NCBI RefSeq assembly: GCF_015352445.1
Contig: NZ_JADKPO010000035.1
Coordinates: 1-45,698 of the forward strand
Direction of reading: 5' to 3'
DNA length: 45,698 nt
Source: Nocardioides agariphilus
Lineage (GTDB): Bacteria; Actinomycetota; Actinomycetes; Propionibacteriales; Nocardioidaceae
Shown: one piece after another, positions 1-9,440 of the stretch
How positions within the stretch are numbered: position 1 is the first letter of the stretch
Layout: each line of letters opens with the position of its first letter
Notes under the pieces: model-generated
Database searches by the model: none
What the model was told of the DNA's origin: nothing
The model's input: the letters and a program-made list of their open reading frames with translations, nothing else
Program-made: the position numbers and the translations under genes

Positions 1-2
1 CT

Positions 3-1127
<1,125 letters not shown>

Positions 1128-1140
1128 GGTCGGCGCCCTG

Positions 1141-2433
1141 ATGGCCATCTCCGGTCGCGTACCCCTGTTGGTGCTGCTGGGCCTGCTGCCCGTCGTACTG
1201 CGCCCCTCGTTCGGCACGATGTGGCTGTGGCTGCTGGTCGTCGCGTTCGTGGTCTGCCTCGACGCGCTGCTGGCACCCCGGCCCAGTGCCCTGCAGATCC
1301 GACGCACGGACACGGCGCCGGTGCGACTGGGCTACCCGACCGAGACCACGCTGGTGGTCGCCAACCCGTCGCGGCGGCGCATCCGCGGGGTGCTGCGCGA
1401 CGCATGGCAGCCGACGGCGCGGGCCAGCGACAACCGGTTCCGGATAGCGCTGGCCCCGGGCGACAGGGTGCTGCTGCGCACCCCGTTGCAGCCCGTACGC
1501 CGAGGCGACCTGCGCGCTCGGGGCGTCACCGTCCGCGCCCGCGGACCGCTCGGCCTGGCCTCACGCCAGCTGACCACGTCGGTCCCGGGCGTGGTGCGAT
1601 CCCTGCCGCCGTTCGAGTCGCGCAAGCACCTGCCGTCGAGGCTGGCCAGGCTGCGCGACCTCGACGGGCGCTCGGCCGTGCGAGTGCGCGGGCAGGGCAC
1701 CGAGTTCGACTCGCTGCGCGAGTACGTCCGCGGCGACGACGTCCGCTCGATCGACTGGCGCGCCACGGCTCGCAACCGCAACGTCGTGGTCCGCACCTGG
1801 CAGCCCGAGCGCGACCGGCGCGTGGTGATCGTGCTCGACACCTCGCGCACGTCGGCCGGGCGCGTCGACGACATCCCACGCCTCGACTCGGCGATGGACG
1901 CCGCGCTGCTCCTGTCCGCTCTCGCCGCCCGCGCGGGTGACCGCGTCGACTTCCTCGCCGGTGATCGACGCGTACGGGCGCGGCTGCGCGCGACGGGCGC
2001 GCGCGACGCGGCAGCCACACTCCAGGACACGATGGCCGACCTCGAGCCCGTCATCGCCGAGGCCGACTGGGCGGTGCTGGCCGGCGCCGTGACCTCGTTG
2101 GGCCGCCAGCGCGCCCTCGTCGTCCTCCTGACCCCCCTGGAGTCCTCGGCCGTGGAGGAGGGACTCCTGCCGGTCCTGCCGACGCTGACCAAGCACCATC
2201 GCGTCGTCCTCGCCTCGGTGAAGGACCCGGCCCTGGACCGCCTCGCCGCGGCGCGCGGAGACATCGAGGAGGTGTACGACGCCGCGGCAGCTGCCCGGGT
2301 GCTCGAACGCCGCCGCGGCACCGCCGAGCTGCTCGGTGCCCTGGGGGTGGACGTCGTGGACGCCCCAGCCGAGCGCCTGCCACCCGCACTCGCCGACCAC
2401 TACCTCGACCTCAAGGCACGCGGCCTGCTCTGA
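1141..2433 (+). CDS. DUF58 domain-containing protein
   Basis: A 430-residue partner of the upstream MoxR ATPase. The first 40 residues contain two hydrophobic segments (LLVLLGLLPVVL and MWLWLLVVAFVVCL), so it is probably membrane-anchored with the rest outside the bilayer. The DUF58 signature is clear: GQGTEFDSLREYVRGDD, then RSIDWRATARNR. A von Willebrand factor A-like fold follows (VVIVLDTSRTSAG, resembling a degenerate metal-binding site). The ATG at 1141 lies 13 bp after the MoxR stop, so the two are probably co-transcribed. The substrate of such MoxR-DUF58 pairs is generally unknown. Family assignment is firm; function is inferred. Confidence 0.92.
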   Translation: MAISGRVPLLVLLGLLPVVLRPSFGTMWLWLLVVAFVVCLDALLAPRPSALQIRRTDTAPVRLGYPTETTLVVANPSRRRIRGVLRDAWQPTARASDNRFRIALAPGDRVLLRTPLQPVRRGDLRARGVTVRARGPLGLASRQLTTSVPGVVRSLPPFESRKHLPSRLARLRDLDGRSAVRVRGQGTEFDSLREYVRGDDVRSIDWRATARNRNVVVRTWQPERDRRVVIVLDTSRTSAGRVDDIPRLDSAMDAALLLSALAARAGDRVDFLAGDRRVRARLRATGARDAAATLQDTMADLEPVIAEADWAVLAGAVTSLGRQRALVVLLTPLESSAVEEGLLPVLPTLTKHHRVVLASVKDPALDRLAAARGDIEEVYDAAAAARVLERRRGTAELLGALGVDVVDAPAERLPPALADHYLDLKARGLL

Positions 2434-2441
2434 GGCCCCTC

Positions 2442-2504
2442 AAACCGCGATTCGTCACAGACTCCCTCGCGGCGAGCACCCGTAGGACCGCTGACGAATC
2501 GGGG
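2442..2504. repeat. Dispersed palindromic element, copy A
   Basis: The gap between the convergent DUF58 and secreted-protein genes is almost filled by an inverted-repeat element. Its ends are CGATTCGTC (about 2447-2455) and GACGAATCG (about 2493-2501). The reverse complement aligns without gaps over about 53 bp with copy B near 34753-34806; the first 15 bases (GATTCGTCAGCGGTC) and last 9 bases are identical and the interior is partly conserved. It could act as a bidirectional terminator, a REP-like element or a tiny non-autonomous mobile element; sequence alone does not decide. Confidence 0.7.
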
Positions 2505-4499
2505 TCAGCGGGGGCTCACCGCCGTGCTGGGCCTGCTCCAGGGACTCCACTTCTTGGCGAAGTTCAGCGCCCGGACCTTGAACACGTAGCGGCCCTTCTT
2601 GAGGGTCAAGAAGGCCTTGCGCGCTCCGCCCTTGACGGTGATCGAAGCGACCATCCGGCCACTCGTGGTGAAGGCCGCGACCTTGTAGCGGGTGATGGCG
2701 TAGCCGCCGGATGACGCCGGAGGCGTCCACTTCGCGCCGGCGGTCAGCGCGCCGCCGGCAGCGCCTCGGAGCGAGACAACCTTGCGCGGGGCAGAGAAGG
2801 TCTTGCTGATCGTGACCGCCGCCGCCGTGGACCTGGGGCTGGGACCGACGATGTTGACGGCTTGGACCTTGAAGGTGTGCTTGCCGGGACCGTTGTTCTT
2901 GACCACCGTCGACGTGGCGCCGGTGCTCGTCGTCTTGGCCAGCACCCCGTCACGGAAGATCTTGTAGGAACTGGGCGCCGCGCCGCCGTCGTCGGCCGGT
3001 CCGGTCCAGATCAGCTTCACGCCGGAGCCGTCGCCGGGCGCGGCGAGCGAGGCCTTCAGGCCAGTCGGGACGCTGGGCGCGGTCTGGTCGAACGTCTCCC
3101 CCGCCTGCACCCGGCGGATGTGCCAGCGGGAGGTCCGGGTGGTGAGCACCCGGAAGCTGGTGTTGCTGCTGTTGCGGCCCAGCAGTGAACGGTCGAGGCA
3201 GTAGGCCTCGCCGGTGGGGATGGCACCCGCATCACAGTCGGGCACCTTGGTCATCGCGCCCGTCACGTCGTCGACGTGGGCGACGTACAGCTCGTCGAGG
3301 GGCGCGGCCATCACGTCGGCCTGTGAGTAGCGCAGGGTCAGGATGGCGGGATCGCTGGGGTCGCCGACGAAGTTGTCGATGTTGGCGAGCACCTCGTTGC
3401 CGACGGCCCTGGAGTCGACCGTGGGAGCGGGGTTGCCCAGCTCCTGCACCTCAGCGACTCCGCCTTGGTTTTCGGGCATGAAGATCTTCAGGCTCATCGG
3501 GTCGACGGCAGGGTCGGCGCTGCCCGCGCAGATGGTCACCTGGTTGAGTCCGCACGCGCCGGTGGCGAGGCCGTGATGGGGTGCGACCGCACCGCCGATG
3601 ATGTTCGTCCCGGCGATGGCCAGGGTGGAGCAGCACGCCACCTGCACCCGGCCGGCATCGAGCTGCCGGTAGTCGGCGTCGACGACCGAGGTGGTACCCC
3701 CGACGAACTTGCCGATCTCGCCGCGGTTGGTGACGACCGCCTTGGTCCGGCCGGGCACTGAGGCGCCCTGGTACCAGCCGCCGTTGCCGTAGAAGCCAAG
3801 CTGACCCTGCGGGTTGATGGTGAGCGAGGTCCCCCAATCGGCCGAGATCAGCGCGTTGTCCCCGACGTTTACGACTCCGGAGACGTCGAGGTGGTAGTCG
3901 GTGAAGAGCTGGAGAACTCCCTCGACGGTGAGGCTGCCGGTGCTGGTGGCCGTCTTGGCGATGTTGAGGAACCCGGCCCGGCTCGCTGGGTTGACCATCC
4001 CCGCAGTGCCGTTGACGGAGTCGATGACCGACGATCCGGTGATGTCGATGCTCCCGTAGCTGTCGATGCGGGCGGTGCCGCCGAAGTGCGCGTCGTCGAC
4101 CCAGAGTCTGGAGTTCTCGTCCCAGACCGAGGTCGCCGACCCGTTGACGAAGATGCCCGACCCGGCCTGGATCCAGACGCCGGAGTTGACCAGGTGCAGC
4201 TCACCCACCTGCACGTGCTCGAACCCGGTGGTGTCCTGGAACACGTCAGGTCCGGAGTTCTCGATGCAGGCGACCTCGTTGGGGCCGTTGGGCACGACGC
4301 CGTTGTCCCAGTTGCCGGCGGCGTCCCAGTCGAAGCTGCCGGCCCCACCCGTCCAGTTGTGCACGTTGGCGACCCCGGAGGAGCACACGGCAGGCAGTGC
4401 CGCCGAGGCGTGCTGCGGTGTTGCGACCACCACGATGCCCGCTGCCACCAGCACTCCGACGGCTGCCTGCAGCGTCGCTCGATGCGTCTTCCGCATCAT
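2505..4499 (-). CDS. Secreted protein with two fibronectin type III domains
   Basis: A 664-residue exported protein. The N-terminus is a classical signal peptide: basic MMRKTHR, a hydrophobic stretch to about residue 27, and a likely cut after ASA at 31-33. Residues 45-320 are rich in short Gly/Asn/Val/Ser strands (for example TGGAGSFDWDAAGNWDNG), suggesting a beta-helix or adhesin-like fold. Two fibronectin type III domains close the protein, about 475-565 and 570-660. There is no LPXTG anchor and no catalytic motif I recognise. The start is the first of two adjacent ATGs with a G-rich Shine-Dalgarno stretch upstream. It follows the BTAD regulator gene on the same strand with a 97-bp gap, so regulation by that neighbour is possible. 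Function unknown; surface binding or matrix material is a guess. Confidence 0.8.
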   Translation of the reverse strand: MMRKTHRATLQAAVGVLVAAGIVVVATPQHASAALPAVCSSGVANVHNWTGGAGSFDWDAAGNWDNGVVPNGPNEVACIENSGPDVFQDTTGFEHVQVGELHLVNSGVWIQAGSGIFVNGSATSVWDENSRLWVDDAHFGGTARIDSYGSIDITGSSVIDSVNGTAGMVNPASRAGFLNIAKTATSTGSLTVEGVLQLFTDYHLDVSGVVNVGDNALISADWGTSLTINPQGQLGFYGNGGWYQGASVPGRTKAVVTNRGEIGKFVGGTTSVVDADYRQLDAGRVQVACCSTLAIAGTNIIGGAVAPHHGLATGACGLNQVTICAGSADPAVDPMSLKIFMPENQGGVAEVQELGNPAPTVDSRAVGNEVLANIDNFVGDPSDPAILTLRYSQADVMAAPLDELYVAHVDDVTGAMTKVPDCDAGAIPTGEAYCLDRSLLGRNSSNTSFRVLTTRTSRWHIRRVQAGETFDQTAPSVPTGLKASLAAPGDGSGVKLIWTGPADDGGAAPSSYKIFRDGVLAKTTSTGATSTVVKNNGPGKHTFKVQAVNIVGPSPRSTAAAVTISKTFSAPRKVVSLRGAAGGALTAGAKWTPPASSGGYAITRYKVAAFTTSGRMVASITVKGGARKAFLTLKKGRYVFKVRALNFAKKWSPWSRPSTAVSPR

Positions 4500-4531
4500 G
4501 CCCCCCCAGGTCCATGCGGTTCTCCCTTGCC

Positions 4532-4547
4532 GAAGCCTAGGCGCTTC
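4532..4547 (-). promoter_or_regulatory. Putative -10 and small palindrome upstream of the secreted-protein gene
   Basis: Reading leftward, the hexamer TAGGCT (4539-4534), the same -10 sequence used by several genes in this window, lies 34 bases before the ATG at 4499. It is embedded in the inverted repeat GAAGC-N6-GCTTC (4532-4536 / 4543-4547), which could be a regulator site. No clear -35 box was found. Unlike the leaderless genes here, this one would have a 5' leader of about 25-30 nt with a G-rich ribosome-binding stretch. Confidence 0.4.
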
Positions 4548-4596
4548 CGGCCGCGCTGACGACTGGCTAATTCGGACCAGGTCGACTCAGGGCAGC

Positions 4597-7503
4597 TCAC
4601 ACCGGGACGGCCGTGACCACCTCGAGGAGCAGCTCGCGCGTGCGGGCGGCGGGCGTGGACTCCCCGACGGTCCACTCGCGCGCCGACGCGTCGGCCCCCA
4701 GAGCCTCGCGTGCGGTCTCGAGCCCAGCGGCAAGGTCTGCTTCCATCGGGACGTCCGTGCCGCTCTCGGACGGCCTCAACCGGTGGGCAGCGGCAAAGAG
4801 CCGCACGGCCGTCGCGGCTTCGTTGCGGGCGGCGGCCAGGCAGCCGGCCACGCGATAGCACTGCGCGATGGCCAGCTTCTGGCCGATCTTCTCGGCCGCC
4901 TCGAAGGCCTGCCCGAGCGTGGCGGCGGCGCCCGCCAGGTCACCTTCGGCCACGGCGGCGCGGGCCAACGCGATGCGTGCCTCGCGGGCCTCGACCGGCA
5001 GTCCGGGCAGGGCGATCGCCAGCGCTTCCTCGGCGTAGGTGCGTGCCGCCGACGCATCAGCCTCGTCGAGAGCGATCTCGGCCAGTACTTCGAGGGCATC
5101 GGCCGTGCGGGCGACGTCGCCGTGGGCTCGTGCGACGGCGAGTCGCTCGACATGGGTCTCGCGCTCGCTGTCGAACTCGCCCGCCACCGCGTGTGCGATC
5201 GCAAGGCCGCTGAGGGCCTCTGCGACGAGCGGGTACAGGTCCAGGCGCGTGGCCGCATCGGCGCCGACCGTGACCATCTCGGTCCCTCGTTGCAGCTCGC
5301 CGGTCACGACCAGGATGCCCCCGCTGAAGATGCGGCTCGACGCGACGGTCGCCTCGTCACCCAACGGCTCCGCGATCGCCAGTGCGCGCTCGAACTCGGT
5401 CAGCGCGTCCTCGTAGTCGTTGAGGTGGTAGGCCAGCCTCGCTGCCAGCTCGTGCAGGCGCCCGGCCTCCCGCGACGTGCCGGCGACGTGCTTGAGCACC
5501 TCACGGGTCCGAGCAAGCCCAGGGCGCAGCTCGCCGGCCGAGGCCCAGAACGGGCCGGACGCCAAGGTCAGTGCCACCCCTTCCTGGATGCGACCCAGCC
5601 GGAGGGTCGCCTCGATCGAGGCGTGCACGTCGGCTCCCACGTCCAGGAAGCGGGCGAGGGCGAGCGGCCCCTCGGCCCGGTCGAGGTCGGCTCGCCAGCG
5701 CTCGACCTGGTCGATGAGGTACTCGGCGAGGGCCAGTCGCGCGGCGTCGTTCTCGCGCGGGTCAGTGACCATCCGGCGTACGAAGGAACGCACGGTCACC
5801 GGCATCACGAAGCCGATCCGGATCCGACCGATGAGCGGGCGGATCAGCCCCGCCTCCATCACCTGGGTGAGCAGCTCGATGACCTCGCCCACGTCGGCCG
5901 CGGCCGCCTCGACGGCCTCCAGGGTGAAGGCCTGCTCGAAGATCACCAGGCGCCGGCACAGTCGCTGGGCGGCCTCGCCCAGCCGGTCATGGCTCCAGGC
6001 GATCGTGGTCGCGACCGCGCGCTGGCGCTCGGGTACGTCTGCGGCCGTGGTCCGCAGCAGCTCCAGGCCCGACCCGAGGCTCTCGCGCAGTCCCGTCAGG
6101 CCCATCAGCCGCACGCGCGCGGCCGCCAGCTCGATGGCGAGCGGCGAGCCGTCGAGCAGGCGGCACACCTCCGCCAGCACCTGCTCCTGGCCGTCACCGT
6201 CGAACCCGGCATCGGCCTGGGCGGCCACCCTCAAGAACATCTGGACGGCCGGGCTGTCCTCGATCTCGCCGATCGAGGCACCCGGCTCGGGCACCGCCAG
6301 CGGCGGCACCGCGATGGTGTGCTCCGAGCGCCGTCTCAGCGGCACCCGGCACGTCGCCAGGAGGACGACCGACGGCAGCTCCTCGAGCAGCCGCGAGACG
6401 GCCTCGGACCCGTCGGGGCAGGCATCGACGTTGTCGAGGACGACCAGGGCCCGCTCCTCGGCCAGCCCGTCGACGTGGGCCTCTCCGACGATCGCGGTGA
6501 CGGCGGTGACGACGTCATCGACGGTCTCGCGCTCGGTGACCTCGTGGTAGTGCACCGCCTGTCCCGCCTCGTCGCGCAGCTGGATCGCTGCCACGGTCGC
6601 GACCCGGGTCTTGCCGCTGCCGCCGAGGCCGGTCAGCGTCACCAGGTGGATCTCGCGATCTTGGAGGCTGCGCACCACACTGGCGACCAGCTCGTCACGG
6701 CCGTACGTCGGGGTCCGGGGCGCCGGGAGCCTTGCGGCCTCGCGCGGCATCGGGTGGGCACCGAGGTCGGGGTCGCGGGCCGGGTCCTCCAGCAAGATGG
6801 CGGCCTCGATGCGCTGGAGCGCCTCGCCCGGTTCGATGCCGAGCTCGTCGGCCATCACCGCGCGCGCGGCGGCGTACACCTCCAGCGCCTCCTGGGTGCG
6901 GTGCTCGCGGTGCAGCGCGGTCATCAGCTGGCCCCAGTACCGCTCGCGGGTCGGGTGCTCACGGGTGGCGACGCGCAGCTCCTCGATGGCCTGCTCGGCT
7001 CGGTTGAGCCGGAACAGCAGCTCGAACCTCTCCTCGGTCAGGGTGTGGCGCAGCTCGTCGTACCGTCCGATGGCCGGCCGGGCGAAGGGCACGTCCTCGA
7101 CGCCCGACAGCACGGGCCCGCGCCACAAGGAGAGCGCGCCGTCGAGTGAGTCGAGCGCCTCCCAGGGCTGCTCGTCGCCTACCTGGTCCCGCGCGAGAGC
7201 ACCCAGCCGCTCGGCCTCCAGCGCGTCCACGTCGGTGGGCTCGATGACGAGCGTGAGCCCCTCGGCACCCGAGGTCAGTGCGTCGCCGGCACAGTCGTGG
7301 CGCACCCGCTCGACCAGGGCATCCAGGGCACCGGTGGGAGGTACGAGCGAGCCCCACAGGCCAGCCGCGACCTCGTCGGCCGCCACGACCTCACCCGGCC
7401 GCAGTGCGAGCAGGGCCAGGAGCGCACGATCACGCTTGCCCGCTGGGGTCCGGTCGGTGCCGTCCACCTCGACGTGCACCGTGCCGAGAAGTCCGACTCG
7501 CAC
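4597..7503 (-). CDS. BTAD/NB-ARC transcriptional regulator (AfsR/SARP-like)
   Basis: A 968-residue multidomain regulator. Residues 1-90 resemble a SARP winged-helix DNA-binding domain (starting MRVGLLGTVHVEVDG). Residues 95-240 form the bacterial transcriptional activation domain (BTAD; SLWRGPVL, ERYWGQLMTALHR, YAAARAVMADELGIEPG). An NB-ARC/STAND ATPase follows, with Walker A GLGGSGKT at 292-299 and Walker B ALVVLDNVD around 352-360. The C-terminal third is helical and looks like TPR repeats. Such proteins usually activate nearby or pathway-specific genes; the nearest downstream target is the secreted fibronectin protein. The start is a GTG preceded by TACGCT with 8 nt between, consistent with a leaderless mRNA. 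No biosynthetic cluster is adjacent. Confidence 0.88.
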   Translation of the reverse strand: MRVGLLGTVHVEVDGTDRTPAGKRDRALLALLALRPGEVVAADEVAAGLWGSLVPPTGALDALVERVRHDCAGDALTSGAEGLTLVIEPTDVDALEAERLGALARDQVGDEQPWEALDSLDGALSLWRGPVLSGVEDVPFARPAIGRYDELRHTLTEERFELLFRLNRAEQAIEELRVATREHPTRERYWGQLMTALHREHRTQEALEVYAAARAVMADELGIEPGEALQRIEAAILLEDPARDPDLGAHPMPREAARLPAPRTPTYGRDELVASVVRSLQDREIHLVTLTGLGGSGKTRVATVAAIQLRDEAGQAVHYHEVTERETVDDVVTAVTAIVGEAHVDGLAEERALVVLDNVDACPDGSEAVSRLLEELPSVVLLATCRVPLRRRSEHTIAVPPLAVPEPGASIGEIEDSPAVQMFLRVAAQADAGFDGDGQEQVLAEVCRLLDGSPLAIELAAARVRLMGLTGLRESLGSGLELLRTTAADVPERQRAVATTIAWSHDRLGEAAQRLCRRLVIFEQAFTLEAVEAAAADVGEVIELLTQVMEAGLIRPLIGRIRIGFVMPVTVRSFVRRMVTDPRENDAARLALAEYLIDQVERWRADLDRAEGPLALARFLDVGADVHASIEATLRLGRIQEGVALTLASGPFWASAGELRPGLARTREVLKHVAGTSREAGRLHELAARLAYHLNDYEDALTEFERALAIAEPLGDEATVASSRIFSGGILVVTGELQRGTEMVTVGADAATRLDLYPLVAEALSGLAIAHAVAGEFDSERETHVERLAVARAHGDVARTADALEVLAEIALDEADASAARTYAEEALAIALPGLPVEAREARIALARAAVAEGDLAGAAATLGQAFEAAEKIGQKLAIAQCYRVAGCLAAARNEAATAVRLFAAAHRLRPSESGTDVPMEADLAAGLETAREALGADASAREWTVGESTPAARTRELLLEVVTAVPV

Positions 7504-7537
7504 AATCGCACAGCGTAGGGCTCCGCGGCGGGGGTAG

Positions 7538-7590
7538 TCCCGTGCGGTTGACGGGTCAAAACGGCGGATCTACCCGTCAACCGCACGGGA
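7538..7590. terminator. Perfect 19-bp inverted repeat (element E), likely terminator
   Basis: The arms TCCCGTGCGGTTGACGGGT (7538-7556) and its exact reverse complement (7572-7590) flank a 15-nt loop. The pairing can extend by three further base pairs after one mismatch. The element lies just after the stop of the SpoIIM-family gene and before the BTAD gene, both on the minus strand, so it could terminate the former. There is no strong T-run. Its GTTGACGGGT arm resembles the CTGACGAAT arm of elements A and B, so it may also belong to a repeat family. Confidence 0.7.
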
Positions 7591-7602
7591 GTACGCCGGA
7601 AG

Positions 7603-8598
7603 TCAGCCCTGGGAGGCCACCCGGTCCTCGAGGAGCGATGCGTCGATGTCGCCGGTCGCGCCGCGCAGGTAGGCAGAGCGTCCGAGGGTGAAGACGTAGG
7701 TGAAGAACACCACCTCGGCCAGCACGCCGATGCCCACGCGCGCCCACGTCGGCAGGCCCGACGGCGTCACGAACGCCTCGATCACCCCCGACACGAGCAG
7801 GACGGCGACCAGGCCGAGCGCGACCGTGCCAGCCGTCCGACCCTCGCGGGCCAGGGCCTGCGAACGCGACAGATCCCCTGGCTCGACCCAGGACCAGAAC
7901 AGCCGAAAGCCCACCCCGCCCGCGACGAAGACCGCCGTCAGCTCCAGCAGGCCGTGAGGCAGGATCAGCCCCCAGAACAGCTCTCCCCGGTCGTGGCGCG
8001 TCATGATCGAACCGATCACCGCGAGGTTGACCACGTTGTCGAAGAGCACCTTGACCAGCGGCAGCCCCAAGATGCCCAGGCCCAGGCACAGCGCCGCGAC
8101 CCACGCGTTGTTGACCCACACCTGCGCGGCGAAGTGGCTGGCGGCGTACTCGCTGTAGTAGCCCTCGAAGTCGTTGTTGACCAGCTGGTCGACCTCGCCG
8201 GGCGACAGCAGGCTCTGCTCGACGTTGGGGTGGTCGAGCAGCCACCACATCATCACGGCCGTGACGAGCACGTTGGCCGTCAGGCAGCCCAGCCACCACC
8301 ACCGCAGGCGGTACAGCGCGGCCGGGAAGCGCTCGGTGAAGAACAACGCGGCGCCGCGCCAGGTGCTGACCCGGGTACCGACCGACCGGTTGCGCGCCCT
8401 GGCCAACAGCGACGACAGGTGCGCGACCAGGGTCGGGTCGGGGGCGGCCGAGCGCAGGACCGAGAGGTGCGTGGCGACCTGCTGGTACCGCTCCACCAGC
8501 TCGTCGGCCTCCTCGCCGCTGAGGTGTCGGCGCCGCAGGAGTGACTCGAGCCTGGTCCAGTCCGCATGGTGCGCAAGCACGTACGCGTCCAGGTCCAC
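7603..8598 (-). CDS. Stage II sporulation protein M (SpoIIM) family membrane protein
   Basis: A 331-residue membrane protein. A soluble N-terminal part of about 100 residues (DLDAYVLAHHADWTRLESLL...) precedes several membrane spans in the SpoIIM-family region (WWWLGCLTANVLVTAVMMWWLL, NNAWVAALCLGLGILGLPLV, LFWGLILPHGLLELTAVFVAGG, ARVGIGVLAEVVFFTYVFTL). In non-sporulating actinobacteria this family is commonly found next to RDD and MoxR-DUF58 genes and has no proven sporulation role. The start is the GTG at 8598: it begins the conserved VDLDAYV segment and has TAGGCT 7 nt before it. The open frame extends further upstream, but only into the divergent RDD gene. Confidence 0.88.
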   Translation of the reverse strand: MDLDAYVLAHHADWTRLESLLRRRHLSGEEADELVERYQQVATHLSVLRSAAPDPTLVAHLSSLLARARNRSVGTRVSTWRGAALFFTERFPAALYRLRWWWLGCLTANVLVTAVMMWWLLDHPNVEQSLLSPGEVDQLVNNDFEGYYSEYAASHFAAQVWVNNAWVAALCLGLGILGLPLVKVLFDNVVNLAVIGSIMTRHDRGELFWGLILPHGLLELTAVFVAGGVGFRLFWSWVEPGDLSRSQALAREGRTAGTVALGLVAVLLVSGVIEAFVTPSGLPTWARVGIGVLAEVVFFTYVFTLGRSAYLRGATGDIDASLLEDRVASQG

Positions 8599-8605
8599 GT
8601 GATGG

Positions 8606-8615
8606 AGCCTAGGCT
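8606..8615. promoter_or_regulatory. Palindromic bidirectional -10 element
   Basis: The perfect palindrome AGCCTAGGCT sits between two divergent genes whose first codons are 25 bp apart. Rightward, TAGGCT (8610-8615) ends 8 nt before the GTG at 8624. Leftward, the same hexamer (8611-8606) ends 7 nt before the GTG at 8598. Both transcripts would start at or next to their start codons, so the two genes would be leaderless and would share one symmetrical -10 element. Confidence 0.7.
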
Positions 8616-8623
8616 CTGGAGGC

Positions 8624-9436
8624 GTGGCGGCACCCGAGTTCGCGACTCTGACCACCGACGACCTCGTGACCGGCGAGGCGGTGGCCCTCGACCTGCCGCC
8701 GGCAAGCCTCGGCATCCGGCTCGCCTCGGGCCTGATCGACGTGGTGGTCACCGCGGCGCTGCTGCTGGCAGTGATCTTCACCTTCGTGCTCGCCGCGTTG
8801 CAAGCCGACGATGCGGTGGTGCACGTCGCGTTCGTCGGCACCATGATCGTGGTCTTCCTCGTCATCCCGACCACGGTCGAGGCGCTCACGCGAGGCAAGT
8901 CACTCGGCAAGGCGGCCTGCGGGCTGCGGGTCGTGCGCGACGACGCCGGACCGATCACCTTCCAGCACGCCTTCGTGCGCGCCCTGGTCGGGTTCGTCGA
9001 GATCTACGCGACCGGAGGGGGCGCGGCGTTCTTCTCGGCGATGCTGAGCTCGCGCGGCAAGCGCCTGGGGGACTACGCAGCCGGGACCTACGTCGTGCGC
9101 GAGCGGATCAAGCTCCGCCTGCAGCCGCCGCCCCTGATGCCGCGCGAGCTGGCCGGCTGGGCGCGCGCTGCCGACGTAACCTCGCTGCCCACGGGCCTGG
9201 CCCTGGCGATCCGCCAGCTCCTCTCGCGTCTGCCCGACCTCGAGCCGTCGGCCCGCGCCGGCGTCGCAGCCACGCTGGCGCAGCAGGTCGCGCCGTACGT
9301 CGCTCCCCCACCGCCGCCCGGCACTGCCCCCGAGGCCTACCTCGCCGCCGTCATCGCCACGCGGCGCGAGCGCGACCAGGCCCGACTCGGCCGCGAGCGG
9401 GCGTTCCGCGAACGGCTGACCTCTCGACGGCCCTGA
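8624..9436 (+). CDS. RDD family membrane protein
   Basis: A 270-residue protein with an RDD domain in its first 160 residues: LGIRLASGLIDVVVTAALLL (with the Arg and Asp of the family name), a second hydrophobic segment around VHVAFVGTMIVVFLVI, the motif TRGKSLGKAACGLRVV, and GKRLGDYAAGTYVV before the C-terminal tail. The tail is cytoplasmic, proline-rich in part (APPPPPG) and strongly charged (RRERDQARLGRERAFRERL). RDD proteins are small membrane proteins, some linked to ion exchange or transport; no specific substrate can be read here. It is divergent from the SpoIIM-family gene, sharing the palindromic promoter, and ends 4 bp from the convergent beta-propeller gene. Confidence 0.87.
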   Translation: MAAPEFATLTTDDLVTGEAVALDLPPASLGIRLASGLIDVVVTAALLLAVIFTFVLAALQADDAVVHVAFVGTMIVVFLVIPTTVEALTRGKSLGKAACGLRVVRDDAGPITFQHAFVRALVGFVEIYATGGGAAFFSAMLSSRGKRLGDYAAGTYVVRERIKLRLQPPPLMPRELAGWARAADVTSLPTGLALAIRQLLSRLPDLEPSARAGVAATLAQQVAPYVAPPPPPGTAPEAYLAAVIATRRERDQARLGRERAFRERLTSRRP

Positions 9437-9440
9437 CCCG

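Noticed and set aside
4246-4515. Alternative frame beginning MDLGGHDAED overlapping the start of the secreted-protein gene
   Set aside because: It gives an arginine-rich product without features; the overlapping frame has a textbook signal peptide.
4066-7149. Open frame of about 1,000 codons on the plus strand, antisense to the BTAD regulator
   Set aside because: GC-rich codon bias opens the antisense frame. The product has no recognisable domains, while the opposite strand encodes clear SARP, BTAD and NB-ARC motifs.
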